Source: Pseudeuparius sepicola (lineage: Eukaryota > Arthropoda > Insecta > Coleoptera > Anthribidae). Taken from it: a DNA stretch of 64,000 nucleotides. Of this stretch, positions 52,010-64,000 are shown one piece after another (within the stretch, counting starts at the first letter, position 1; each line of letters starts with the position of its first letter). The stretch is taken from positions 11,488,001-11,552,000 of the forward strand of contig OY987306.1 in assembly GCA_963920635.1 (NCBI GenBank), in the 5' to 3' direction. Below the pieces are notes generated by a model. The model ran no database searches and had not been told where the DNA came from. It saw nothing but the letters and a program-made list of their open reading frames with translations. Both the position numbers and the translations under genes were made by a program.

Positions 52010-55000
52010 AATAACCAAGGATATAGAGAGAGTAAGAACAAAAAGGTAAACATAGCCAACATCTTTTTGAGTGATGCCACGTACTCCATTGTTTAGAGCA
52101 TTTCATTTCAAAATAGAAGGGTTTAATAATGGGATTCAATGAAGGCACACCTCCCATAACGCTAAATTAAAAAAGGTAGTTATTAATTTCTTGTATGTAT
52201 CAATTTTAAACTAAAACTAAATTGCGCTGTAATTATAGTAGCTAATGATCACTTTCATAAAATCGTCACAGATACCTCAAACCGCCCGACATGGCAACGC
52301 CGCCTTTGCTGCCGCGGGCGCCGCGTTCGTTAACTCGGCGGTATTTGTTTTGTGTATGCCCAGCAAGTCAAGTTTTCCGATTGTTTACGTATGCATTTTT
52401 CCCGTTTTTAATTGTTTTTCTGTTAATTTATAGGCTATTTATTAGTATTTAGGATATAGTGACTGATTTTGTATACAATGGGACGCAGAAAGTGTGTGGT
52501 ATGTGGCTAAATTGATATATTTCTCAGGATATAACCTATCTCAGGTAAACTTTGTACACACCGGCCTAATGTTTGTTTGCTTTGCTAAATTTGTATAATA
52601 TGTTGGTTGACTACAAACGTATGTATTTTGATGCTGTTGCTCCCTCTATCTTTGGTTATTTCTCTGAGGTGGACACCTATCTATTTTTTATTTATTATTA
52701 TTTTTTCATTTTATTAGAGGGCCATGCCCTCCCCCCTAAGACCGGGTCTGGGTCTTGCCCAGTTTCGTTTTATTGAATTGATACCAATGCACCGAGATTT
52801 GATCTCACGTTTTTTTTCCATTTAATGTTGTTTGTGAGTTTCTGATTATTTTGTCCATATTTCACTGGGGCATTTACGTCATATTTTTTACTCATTTTAA
52901 GTTTTTATTTATATTTTTATGATTAAGTAAACTATTTGACCTATTGTCATGCCTAAGCATGCCTAACCCCAACTGACTTAACTTCAAGTTCTTCGGTACG
53001 GGTACGAAAACTTTTTGGTGAATTGCTATTACTCCGATTTTCTTTACTGACTCTCTGGAATACTCTAGTAACTCTAGGGTGCAAAATGCATTACCTCCGG
53101 TTCCGGTTTTTGGACTGTGGTACGTGTAAGTTATTTATAATTCCTTTAGTTGATGATTAGAGGCAATATCGGTAGTAGAGGCTAAAGTGATATTTTTTTA
53201 AATAATAAACTATAAAAGTTCTCAGTTTCAAACCATCGTCAGAACATTCTGGATCCAGGAAATTCTTAATTCTATAAAGCGAATACCTCGGCGAATACTG
53301 TACGTACCTAATTATTTTTACTGGGAGTCTACGTCATGCTAAGTAAACATTCTACTTTTGTTGCTCTCGTTGCACGGGCGATCGTTAATATAATTGAAAG
53401 TAAAAAGTGTAGGAAGTAGAGCATTTCAAATCTGAAATACATCATTTACCACTCGCGGTTTCGATAGCGTAGCAATTGTTGCGAAGAGTTGTAGGTTTTT
53501 ATAACATTTAAATGATAAGCAAGTTCAACTATTTGGAAAGCTGCACGCTGTGGGAAAATGTGCATTAAGTGGGTAATTTTCACTTTCCTTAGAATAAACA
53601 TTCACTTCTTGCATAAATGACTATCATTTCCACTAAGAACATCATATTTATACAGCAAGCTTTAACAGTTTGAAATCAAACGTATTATTAAGTGGATTGC
53701 CTATATCTATCTGTACCTGACTATCATTAAAAAGAACAATGTCCTTATTACCTACAAGCTTTGAAAAATTATAGATTGAATTATTAACTTTTGTTTCCTT
53801 GGCTGTAAGCACAATTTTGAAGTTTTCCACTCTGTATTCGGTGTTTGGCCATTACTACTCAGGATACTACATTAGAGATTGGCCGTTTGAAACAAAAAAT
53901 ATATATTTTTTTATTTTTGAAGCTTGACCTTTTGGTATTAGCAGTCCTATTATTTGTACTTGCCATTTTAATCCTCAGATACCTATATGAAAATGGGCTC
54001 TCAATTTTAAAATATTATTTTAATTGTCTCAAAAACTTGGAAACCAATTTAAATTAAATCCCAGGAGGGCTCAAAAATATTAATATAGTCCTCCTTACGG
54101 CAGAATGCGTGCCACGTAAATTATAGAATTAGTCACAGTTCTGGGGCGTAGCTCAATTTTGTGTAACTCACTGACTTAATTTTCATATAATTGTTATTTA
54201 ATTTATTGTTAATATTATTCTTAACGGTGATGCCTTAGACTATGGAGGAAGGCAAACATCGGATATTATTTCTCGTTCGTGCTGGAGAATGCAACGTTCT
54301 TCCCTGTTTACTCATTTTGCACACGTTAACTCCCGAACATACGAAACGCCACTGAGCTCTCTGAGCCGGCGGAAAAAACTTGCCAGCGGCCTAAAAAATG
54401 AGATCTGTATGGTAGCCCAAATACGCAGTTAACTTTACGTACTATAGAAACAGGCACAAAACGCGTTGGCTAACTGGTTTTGTCAGCCGACTCCTTCGCA
54501 GAAGTGCTGTGTTGCCGTATTTCAAAGGCGATGGTAGACGCGACGATGTTGAAAAAAGGTGTTTTATCACACCGCGTTAAAAATAAATGATAAACAAAAA
54601 TGGGTAAGTGGTCCCGTGATGCGAGCTTTATTTTTTCGGTATAACAGAGTTCAGAAATTCGACTTCAATATGATAAAACTTGTATTCGCGAATAAATAAC
54701 GACTACTCGTATATGAAATCTCGCAATGTTGCCCGCATTCTTTAGAAACGTTTTCTTTCGTGCTTTGGACTATAATAACTAATAATTATAGTCAATTTTT
54801 TTTCACCTATAAATATTTTCTAGGTACAATATACAGTATTTTTAAGCCAATTGGCAACAAACAACAAACACTAAGTAACAGGTCACTGCTGCACACAGCA
54901 GCTATAGCCTCAGTTTTACGGAGCCTATTGTGGGAACAGAGAGAATATCAGTGGCCTATTTATGCTGCGATCGTTTCAATATGAAAGCGTTCCTTGAATT

Positions 55001-55895
55001 CAAACGAATGTAGAAAATTCCCGCTATTTTTTCTGTAGAAAATATTGTTTTGATTTTTTTATATTGGACATATTTAATCTGGAGTACGACCTTTGAATGG
55101 CGTTTAAACAGAATTTTTTTTTCGAACATCTCTAATCTGTTGGTACAAAACTTACCTAAAAAATCTGTAAACAAATATGTAAGTAATTTGAAAGATTCAT
55201 GCCACCGCCGCATTAGATAATATATACAGAAAACAAATAAGTAACAACGATATTGATTGCCATACTCTACAAGACCCGTTGTTACGTAACACTGCTGGCA
55301 AAACTAGAAATAATTAAGTATAGAATTTCATCCAGTACAGTGAATGAACACATCTTGCATTTGTATTCGTATTTCGAAAAAAATGTATATTCAACGTAGA
55401 TCTATTCGTTTGTAAGATGTTGCGAAGTCTCCACACCACACAATAAATCTCATTCAAGTTGCATGTTGCATTGTTGGCTTAACACAAATTTATTGCAGTT
55501 TTGTAGCCTAAAGTGTAGACTTAACAAATGTCCGATTCAAATATATTTGCGTCATTAATTTTATCTCTTGAATCAGCACCAAGTTGCTCCTCCAGTAGCA
55601 AGTTTACCTTACACTTTACACTCGTAAGTTTTTCGTACATACCGAGTGTGTACAAAACATGTTTAATACAGTGGCGTACCTATTTAGAAGGGAGGCTGAA
55701 GCTTGTAAATCCAAGTCTCCTAGTATTTGTCTTAAAAAGATTTTCCAAATCTCCAAAAGTTATAATATCTACACGTCATGTGGACGATTTCAACGATGCT
55801 TCTGATTATCTATGTCTCCTTTAATCTATGCTATTCATCATCGAAAGGAGGCATAGAAGATAAACAGAAGCTATTGTTGAGAAATCATTAACAAA
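52010..55895. other. Long stretch without recognised gene
   Basis: Frames of 60-98 codons on both strands, none recognised. Two (53845-54057, 55528-55824) are hydrophobic or serine-rich without domain motifs. Confidence 0.35.
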
Positions 55896-55904
55896 AAATT
55901 ATGG

Positions 55905-56890
55905 TGCACCAACGTGGAGACAAGTTAAAATAAAATCGTCATTAAAAAAATAAGTTTGTAGCAAAAATTAAGGGAAATTCGAGGGTGGACTCGGATTTTG
56001 TATACGGGGGTCGGCCAAAAAGTTATCACGAATTTTTTTTTTACAAAATAATAAAAAAATTACCTACACAACCATTAGACAACCTTTAAGTACTATTCCT
56101 AAATATTTAGTTATTTAGTTAAATAACTTCAGGTTATAGTGGAAATGAAAGTGATTTACACATTTCATTTAACCATTATCGGATTCCTTTCTTAATTCAG
56201 AATACGATATACAGTGACCGGCAGAAACTTGGACACAAATGGAAAACTTTTTTATTATTAATTTCTCACAAAATTTTATTCTTGATAAAAGTTGGTGCAT
56301 CATTTCAAACTCAAAACGCACATATCAAAATTTAAATATCTCTTTTTGGATACGAGGTGTATTCAAAAATGTCAAAATAACTCAAGAGTAAAGTACGCTT
56401 ATTTTTTAAAATACGGTAAAAAGTTACTTAGAAAAGTTGTTTGGAATCAAAGATAGATGTCAGATTTAAAGTCACAGCCACCTAGTAAAAAAAAAAGAAA
56501 TTTAACTTTGTTGTATTTTTTTCGACCACCCTGTGTATTACAAAAAAACAAAATACCGCAAGCGCAACTTATCATCGGATAACACATGAATTTGCTACTA
56601 AACTTTAATTTTGTTCGATCAGCAGCTAGAAATTTAAATTAATCGAAATCAGAGTTTAAAAATATTAAATTTTTGTGTCCAACTTTCTGCCGGTCCCTGT
56701 ATAACTTTACCTATTTATCTCCAACTCCGAGATATTTATCAGAGAAGCTCCATCAAACTAGATACATGTTCTCATGGTCAGTGTCTGGTGTTCGATCCGA
56801 ATAGGCCAAACAATAAAACCAAATTTATGAAAAATCAAGTCAGCCATGATAATAAAACTGACAATCAAGTAGGCTGTAAATCCATTATTT
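55905..56890 (-). repeat. Interspersed repeat C, copy 2, interrupted
   Basis: An inverted copy of 18215-18780. The segments on each side of the mariner MITE (56212-56699) join to give the uninterrupted sequence of copy 1. Confidence 0.8.
56212..56699. mobile_element. Tc1/mariner-type MITE, copy 2
   Basis: A 488-bp relative of 2789-3275 in inverted orientation. Ends are CAGTGACCGGCAGAAA and TTTCTGCCGGTCCCTG, with TA on both sides. Confidence 0.9.
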
Positions 56891-57029
56891 CTATTTACCT
56901 GTCAGATTAGTCTAAAATTTTGTTGCTGAAGCTGTTAGTAGTTATAGTTTTTAAATAAATGTGTTTGAAAGAAGAATGCTGTGATATTTTAGAGGTCTTT
57001 ATCAAAAATGATAAAAGATTTGTACGTAG

Positions 57030-57595
57030 AATTCCCCTTAATTTTTACTACAAACCAAGGTTAGTTTATAGGAAGGTTAGGACATTCGACGACTTGGAAG
57101 GGAAGGGGGGGTAAGAGAGGCCAAGGGGGGAAAGGCCGCAATTTAAATTGGTAGCATTTACACGTGAATTGGCGATTTAGTAACTCCCTAAATAGATAAC
57201 GCTTCCAGCCATAGGCGCACACAGACGTTTTTGGCATGTACTTTGTTAATGGTGCATATTTATGTTGTTTTGGCCGTTTTCGGTTATTTCTTCATTTTAA
57301 TGTTTGTGCAATGAAATAATGGAACTTTGTGTTTTTACTTTGTTTTCGGTTTTAAATATCCGTGTTGTCCCTTTTGATACGCCATTGGCATCAAGCTGAA
57401 GGCCAGCTGGTGAAAGCGGCACCGTCGCGCTATGTTGCCGGTGCAAAAGAACTGCCTTTGGTTTTGTTTAAGAGTGGGGGAATGTCCTAACCTTCCTATA
57501 AACTAACCTTGCTACAAACTCGTTTTTGAAGGACGATTTTATGTTAACCTGTCTCTTAGTAACATACTTTTTCCGCTTGGATCGGCCACCCTGTA
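57030..57595 (+). repeat. Interspersed repeat C, copy 3 (right end), interrupted
   Basis: GAATTCCCCTTAATTTTTAC is followed, after the hAT MITE, by GACGATTTTATGTTAACCTG and the CACCCTGTA end, as in copy 1. Confidence 0.8.
57056..57511. mobile_element. hAT-type MITE with 8-bp duplication
   Basis: A 456-bp element with ~31-bp inverted ends starting CAAGGTTAGTTTATAGG, flanked by exact CTACAAAC (57048-57055, 57512-57519). Confidence 0.9.
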
Positions 57596-57599
57596 CCTT

Positions 57600-58915
57600 G
57601 CAAAAATTTCACCAATATAGTTCTGACAGTCTTGTATCTATCCTCTAAAAAACCTGAAAAACATTTTTTTAATTTCCTAATGCACTTGTGATTTCCAAAA
57701 GATGAAATTTCAACACTTTTTTTTCTGAATTTACTAGATCCTTTCACACTGTATGGATAAAGTTGCCAAGAGGAGAAATTTTTTTATTATTGCTTTTTCG
57801 ACGAAAAGTTATTCTATATAGAAAAAAGTTCTATCGAGAAAATAAGATTGCCATAAAGAAATCTTAGATCAGATGTACAGGGTGATAATAATTTATGAAA
57901 ATATATAAAAGGTTCCAAGAGAGAAGTGCCATTATTTATTATTTTGGACAAAATGTTTATGAAATAAAGTTATTTATAGTGAAAAATAAAGCCTCAGTAC
58001 AAAATTTGAAACCTGAATTTTGAATTTAATGTTTAGGTATATTTTTAAAGTTGAATTTCTTAAAATAAATTGAGAAACGTGGAGGTTAGAGGATGATACG
58101 ATAGGATCATACAAATTGTTTGCTTAATTTTTAATGTTTGTTTAACAACATTTTCATTTTCATATAAATTCAATTAAAATAAAAACATAAAACTCAAAAT
58201 TCAAGTTTCAATGTCTAAAATAATAAATAATGGTATACCTACTTCTCTCATAAAAATGTTTCTACTCTTATCAACTCCATCCGTGAGCACACTATTTGTG
58301 TTTTTATCAATTTAATAAATTTGAATAATTAGACAAACTTTTTTTTAATATATGTGTTTGTGGTCTCCTAAAAGTCCCCACAGATGAAATCAAATGCCTA
58401 ATTTTTTAATCCTTAATGCTACAAAACCACGTATTATTATCTACTCACTGCTGAAAATAAAGTCAAGTCTGTTTTTCGAAGTTTGCATTTTGTCAATATA
58501 ATCAGCTACTCATTTTTCCAAAATGACAGTATAATAAACTGGTAGCTCAACTGATCTTTTGTTTTGTAAACAGCAAAATATCTTATCTTCCCTATCAGTC
58601 TTGCTCAAGGTCATTTCACCGCAGCATAAGGCCGCTCAGGACCGTACTTAATAAATCGATGTCTGAAAAACGCTGAAACCTTAAAAAAATATAAACTTTT
58701 TACCATTTCTTGCTGAGCCGATAGCTATGTGCACAATTAATTGAATTGTGTATGCAGCCTTTGGCTGAGCAACGTCCCATAACACCCGCATGTTGCAACA
58801 ATTAGGTATACTAAAACTAAAACCACAGATAATCTGTGCTGAAACTCGGACGGGTTATTTGAACTAGTCGGGCTACTGTTTCTTTCGCGCTAAAATATAG
58901 CTAATCGAAAAAGTT
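57600..58915. other. Stretch without recognised gene
   Basis: An inverted pair (AATAATAAATAATGG-type) spans about 57930-58240, probably another decayed foldback. No gene seen. Confidence 0.35.
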
Positions 58916-59149
58916 TAAAAATTTAATTTGAAAATTTGAACAAAAAATATACAAAAAGTTCCATTCTGCAGGGTATGTCAAAATTGAGCAAAATAGGAAC
59001 TTTAAAGACATCTGGCAAGTCAAGTGTGCCATGGAATCCAGTCAAAACAGATGAATGATCAACAGGACTACTCAAAGTGTTGGTGTGCAAAGATTCAATA
59101 CAAAAATGTACAAAGACTTTTTCTCTGGGCCATCTCAAAATGTTGAATT

Positions 59150-59755
59150 CAGTGGCGTAGCCAGGGGGGGGGCTAAGGGGCACGTGCCCCCCCCCCCAAA
59201 CGTTAAGCCAAACGTGTCCGTGAAAATCGTATGCACAGACCATTATGCAGAAGAATAAACACTACTCTGGACTTATGGGGTGATCTGTTCAACCAGCTGA
59301 AGAAGCTATAGGTAATTCTGGAAAGTATTTTGTCATGTATGCAGAATGAAAATAAAAAAAATGTTTAGAGCGGTGACTGGCGTAATAATAAGACTTCTCG
59401 CACGGCTATGGCTTCATGTCCTGGAAAACAGACGGTGCTGATAGCTAACAATGTATTTTGTATTGTATTTTGTGTCCGGAAAGCGCATGGTGAGCCAAAA
59501 ATGTGTCAGATATGACAACCGTGAGCAGTCTTTATTAATAAGTCAGTCAACGCTAATAGATAAGAAGTAAGTAATATTCACTGTGAAATTCCTGTGTCGC
59601 CTGATGAGGTGCTAAACGAGTTGTCTAAAGTAAATATAAAACGTAAGCTTAATATTAAATTGTAAGTTTTAAATAAACATTAAATTTTTGTATTTTTATT
59701 TTGTATTTTTAGTCGGTGCCCCCCCCCCCAGACAAATTTTCTGGCTACGCCACTG
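59150..59755. mobile_element. hAT-type MITE, itself carrying a MITE
   Basis: A 606-bp element with ends CAGTGGCGTAGCCAG and CTGGCTACGCCACTG and an exact 8-bp duplication GTTGAATT (59142-59149, 59756-59763). Poly-G and poly-C tracts sit just inside the ends. It contains MITE family A at 59371-59552. Confidence 0.9.
59371..59552. mobile_element. MITE family A, copy 3 (nested)
   Basis: Matches 11426-11606 over its whole length (GTCCTGGAAAACAGA, GCGCATGGTGAGCCAAAAAT). The 7-bp flanks are no longer clearly identical. Confidence 0.75.
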
Positions 59756-60524
59756 GTTGAATTTTTATTAAACTTTATACTGGTCAGGAGTGCTCTGGAA
59801 TCATTGACACTATAAACGAACTAAGTCTAAAATACAGAAGCCTCAGAGTCAGTAAGTCCATAAGAGTTAAGGTAACTGGTGTGCCATAACAGGAAACGCA
59901 GAGAAAATGTATCATCTTAGACAGTGACTTTATTGATAAAGGTCAAATAATTTAATTTTTATTTGTTGGTTAGCATTTTGTAAAGAAATAAATTACTTTT
60001 GTGCTTATTAATATTTTTTCAATGAATCCAGAGCACTCCTGTCCAGTATAAAGTTTAATAAAAATTCAACATTTTGAGATGGCTCAGAGCAAAAATCCTT
60101 GTACATTTTTGTATTGAATCTTTGCACACCAACACTTTGAGTAGTCCTGTTGATCATTCATCTGTTTTGACTGGATTCCATGGCACACTTGACTTGCCAG
60201 ATGTCTTTAAATTTCCTATTTTGCTCAACTTCAACTTCCTAGAAGTCCCTGTATATATTTTGTTCATATTTGGTATGTGGGGGTTTCAGGGTGACCTGAT
60301 TAACACTGAGGTGTCAGATTTAAAATAAAATAAATCTCTAAATGGTTTTCGTAATTTTTTATCGGAAAAAAATCGTAGAAGGCCCTGAAAATTGACATTA
60401 AGACATGAAATTTTTGCACCACAGTAGAGTTTTTTGTGACGTATCTTTAGAAAAAAACGGCTAAAATCGGACGAAAAATAAAAATTTTGCAGGAGTGCTT
60501 CCATTTCAAATGGGTCACCCTGTA

Positions 60525-61165
60525 TAAAAACCACATACATAAATTAAAATAAATTTGTCATAACATATTTTACTAAACATTATACGCATTGTCTTGAGTC
60601 CTGAAAACAGTAATAATAATATTCCTTAGCATGGCGTGACAAAGGCATTAGTGCATTAGATATGCACTCACACACTACCATCCGCCTTAGCATGAGAAAA
60701 TAATGCACTCTGCTTAACAATAATTAGAGAAACTCATTTTAATAGAAACAGCTTAGTTGTCAGCATTTGTTTATAAGCTTTATGCACAACAGTTTAAGTA
60801 ATTCATGTAAAAATCGTGTTATAACAATGAAAGCAGGAATGAAATATAATATATCTATGATAATTCGAGGTCAAGAAACTGCACAGCAATTATTTGATAA
60901 GAATTAAAGCGATATATTTACGCTATATAGTCTGGTGTTAGTTAAAGCTTGTATGCAAATAACTAGTAGTTAAATAATTGTAGTTTTTGTTAAAATTTGA
61001 ATGCCTTCTATACGAACTTCTATACAGGGGTGTCTCGGAATAAGAATAAAAAATGAAAGGTTGCATGCTCGGTTGCATGACACTTCCAAATAAGTAAAAT
61101 ATATCCTATAAATATACCCCCTAAATTGCACCCCTATGGATTTAGATGTGCTCGGGAAATTTAAT
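60525..61165. other. Stretch without recognised gene
   Basis: Nothing recognised. A TATACAGGGGTGT motif near 61020 may mark a mariner-like end. Confidence 0.35.
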
Positions 61166-61170
61166 TTAAA

Positions 61171-61206
61171 AAATTAATAAATAAATAAATAAATAATAAT
61201 AATAAA
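61171..61206. repeat. (AAAT)n/(AAT)n microsatellite
   Basis: Tandem AAAT units passing into AAT units. Confidence 0.85.
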
Positions 61207-61671
61207 TTTAAGTCGAGGAGCAAGTTCATATTAGCGGGCAGAGCAGTTAATTACGGCCCGAACATGGGAGTTCTAATTTGAACCTAGAAGCACAGATAAC
61301 CCCCTTATCTGTGCTACAAGTGAGACCGGGTGAGCTAAAGGCAAACCCTACAAATGGGGCAAGGATTGGATTTGGTCCCTATATATAGCTACCTTTATTC
61401 ATCTTATCTACATAAACAGTATAATCATCACGAATCGCGATTTATAAAAAAGAAATGTATATGATACGGAAAGGGCGGAGACTGGATCGAAATTTGTTTA
61501 TTCATTTACTTAGTGTTTGGGTGTCCAACTTATTATACGCAAGCTAATGTGTCATGTACACTTATGGTCTTGAAGTATTTTTTTAAAAATTGACTAGACA
61601 TCTGTTTTTTTTTTCGACCACAATTTACTTAAGATTGTTGCTCTCAAAGAACACTGTCAAAATGTATTGTA

Positions 61672-61712
61672 CCTGAAGATGGTATAATTTTTCGTCGAAA
61701 CGTACGTTGTTT
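61672..61712 (+). ncRNA. Penelope-type hammerhead-like motif, degenerate
   Basis: CCTGAAGATGG, then a weak stem, then CGAAACGTACGTTGT. Same conserved blocks as the minus-strand motif at 23447-23486, but stem II is poor. Confidence 0.3.
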
Positions 61713-61714
61713 TC

Positions 61715-64000
61715 GACCACGAAATAAATACGCAAGCTAGAGTTGCCAACTGTTTGTAAATTGAAGTACAGGGTTATAATATGCTCCTTAATAGCTTTAT
61801 CTGCGTAATTTACTAATTGCCCTACACCTACTGGGATTACTACGGTTTTCTGGGATTCTAGGCCCTCCACGATTTATGGAGATAAGTTTTACCCCCAAAA
61901 TTAATCGTCAACAAATAGAGCATGCGATATTTCGTTTTGAAGGTGTTTCTACAACCTTTGCACTCATGTTAAACCGAATTAATTAGTTTTTAGGATATTT
62001 CAATAACAATTCTACTGTCATTTTTGCCACGAGAAGACTGTACTTTTCTGGTAACCAAAAATATTGTTTCCTCCACAGACGAAACAGAGTTGGCGTATCG
62101 GGATATAAACACGGTAACCAGCGTGCCAAAAATCAGAAAAGGAGACGTGTGTGCCGTAAAAGGGCGTGGTCTATTTACCAGATCCGCATTGTTTGACTTC
62201 TTTAGTATCAGTTGTGGTGGTAGTGGTAGAGCCGAGGGTAGAGCTTATTTATTATACTTACAAGATAATTGAAAAATGCATTTTAATTAGTAGTAATTAC
62301 TTACTAATACCAATTTATTGAAAACTTGCCTTTTTTGTAGTATTCAAATTATGAACATTCTGGTGAATTTATTTGTGGGGACTTGTCAGTTTTAAAATAG
62401 GTACCTTATCTGATCTTTCACAAATATCAATTCGTGGATTTTTTTTCATTGAAAATAAGTTGTTTATAACAAAATCACTGTACTACAATATATTCGTTGT
62501 ATTCTGATAACTCCAATGAAAAATTGAAATTATATTCAGAGTCAAGCATCTTATTTTCTGAAATGTTTTTAAATTAATTGTTTCTATCATAGAAGTGCAA
62601 TTAAAAACAGAAAAGTTTTTCAAAGGAATACAGTTGCCAGCTCAGTCAGAAAGTTTTTTAATTTTTATGTGGACTAACATTTTTTATATACATATTTAAA
62701 TTGGCTTATTATTAAAACCTCTATGATGATTATAAAAAAATTACTCTACATGGTTTTAGATTCCACAATGCTGTTGAAAAGCATTTCTAAACTTTTTCTG
62801 CATGCACAAGAAAATAATTAGTTGCCTGGGTTCAAGTGATACACACTGTAGATAGTTGTTATTAGTCTTTATTTAAAATGTTATGCAAAATATTCGGTGT
62901 GCCCCCCGAAAATGTCAACAATGGTTCTGACAGTTTCTGTGTGTATGTAGCTTTGTACATGCTTATGGTAATTGCATCGCAAACAATCAACACAGTTCAA
63001 TACAGTTGTGCTCGGCTTACCTATAATAGCCGTCGCAAAAAAAATTAAAACAGGAAGATTTTTTCAAGGTTGCTTGGGGACTGTCTCCTGAGTGTCCAAT
63101 AAAAAGATCACACTCGAACTCCTGGTACGAATTGCGGTATAGGGTGGTTTCCTGAACATTTTTTAGAGCAAAATGAACCTAATAAAGGTTGTAGGTGATC
63201 AAGGTATGAACAACCTTTCCTCATAAAATTTGTTTGTATCTCTAATACGTAACTAGTTACAGCGCATTACTTATATGGCAAAAATTCCGCATGCTGCAGG
63301 GGTGGTCTTCTAATATTTTTTTTACAAAAAATGACCTTAATAAAAGTTTTAGAGGATAAACTTCTGGTCAACTTTTTCTAATAATTTTTTTTGTCTCTAA
63401 TACGTAATGATTTACCACGTAATTTACCTACAGGGTATTATAGATATGCTCATGTCTTGACAGAAAATAATGCGAAATATCACAAAGTATGCCGAATAAC
63501 ACGGAATAACCTTTTCTGAGGGTACTTTCCACTATTTTCGGAAAGACCTTTACCTTCAGAACAAAACAAAAATAATGGAGAACATGCGGGAACAACATTT
63601 TGGGTCGCCCTCTATTTTTATTTATGAATTATGTAATTATACCTACCTAGTTACAGAACGGCAAAAATGATGCTTGGGTAAATTTTAAATTTGATTCCAG
63701 TGCATACTTATACTTATTCTAGTGTGACGGAAATTTTGAAATTTGTCGAAATTTAAAAAGTGAGACACTCTCTACGTTAACTAAATTTGTATAGAATTTG
63801 CATCAACACACATTATTGTTAGTTATATCAACAAGTTCAATCTAAGATTTGAACGATTAATCCAATAATACATTTTTTACATTTGTTAATTCCATTCAAC
63901 ATATTTCACATTGTGATTTATATCTCGCTTAAACTAAGTATCTGATTCAATATCGAAAATGTGATAGTATTTATATTCTTTAATCATGTCGATATGCAAA
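61715..64000. other. Stretch without recognised gene to window end
   Basis: It includes the repeat ACTGGGATTACTACGGTTTT shared with 46930. A frame of 82 codons at 62024-62272 is not recognised. Confidence 0.35.

Larger units (their letters stand above)
58920..60520. repeat. Foldback element, copy 2, with nested insertions
   Basis: Relative of 1-1138. The left arm 58923-59149 continues at 59756, then the spacer, then the right arm about 60030-60520 ending GGGTCACCCTGTA. It is interrupted by the hAT MITE at 59150-59755. Confidence 0.75.

Noticed and set aside
62024..62272. 82-codon frame near the right edge
   Set aside because: No recognisable motif, splice context or promoter.
1..64000. CRISPR arrays, bacterial-type operons, rRNA operons
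   Set aside because: No regular spaced repeats; the only rRNA-like sequence is the partial 5S-related SINE promoter.

Overview
This is an AT-rich, transposon-dense stretch of eukaryotic nuclear DNA, most likely from an insect. The basis is indirect: mariner/Tc1, hAT, Penelope-like and non-LTR relics, an integrated Polinton, and arthropod-type TATA plus TCAGT promoter pairs. The order cannot be fixed from the sequence, and no convincing host protein-coding gene was found.

The centrepiece is a nearly intact Polinton/Maverick (adintovirus-like) element at 26502-46144 (19,643 bp). It begins AGT and ends ACT, has 897-bp terminal inverted repeats (one mismatch noticed near the inner edge), and is flanked by an exact 6-bp target-site duplication CTCGCC (26496-26501 and 46145-46150). 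It carries about 20 genes. The left half holds a plus-strand virion block: a PLA2/membrane-active minor virion protein, adenain-like protease, penton, a small protein and the double-jelly-roll major capsid protein. Next come small accessory genes, an intron-containing gene and a triplicated TATA region, then protein-primed DNA polymerase B, a CHHC zinc-finger protein and a zinc-ribbon miniprotein. The right part is a minus-strand block (genome order 39111 to 42630): unknown protein, retroviral-type integrase with chromodomain, fibre-like coiled-coil protein, conserved Polinton protein and packaging ATPase. A plus-strand gene of unknown function follows. Both terminal repeats carry the same 106-aa gene.

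The gene set supports replication (PolB), packaging (ATPase), capsid formation and maturation (MCP, penton, protease, PLA2 protein) and integration (INT). Starts are tightly packed and often overlap the previous stop. Two points affect integrity. The penton has an in-frame TAA at codon 18. The protease has no ATG: its frame opens in -1 relative to the PLA2 gene, just after an in-frame A AAA AAC heptamer.

Flanks. Left (1-26495): foldback elements, a mariner MITE, a LINE RT fragment, a Penelope-like pseudogene split by a palindromic insertion, MITEs with 7-bp duplications, a 5S-rRNA-related SINE and a 1.2-kb hAT element ending 90 bp from the Polinton. Right (46151-64000): a TA-flanked MITE, a large foldback split by a second 5S-related SINE, a repeat family whose copies are interrupted by mariner and hAT MITEs with readable empty sites, and a foldback containing a hAT MITE that itself contains another MITE.
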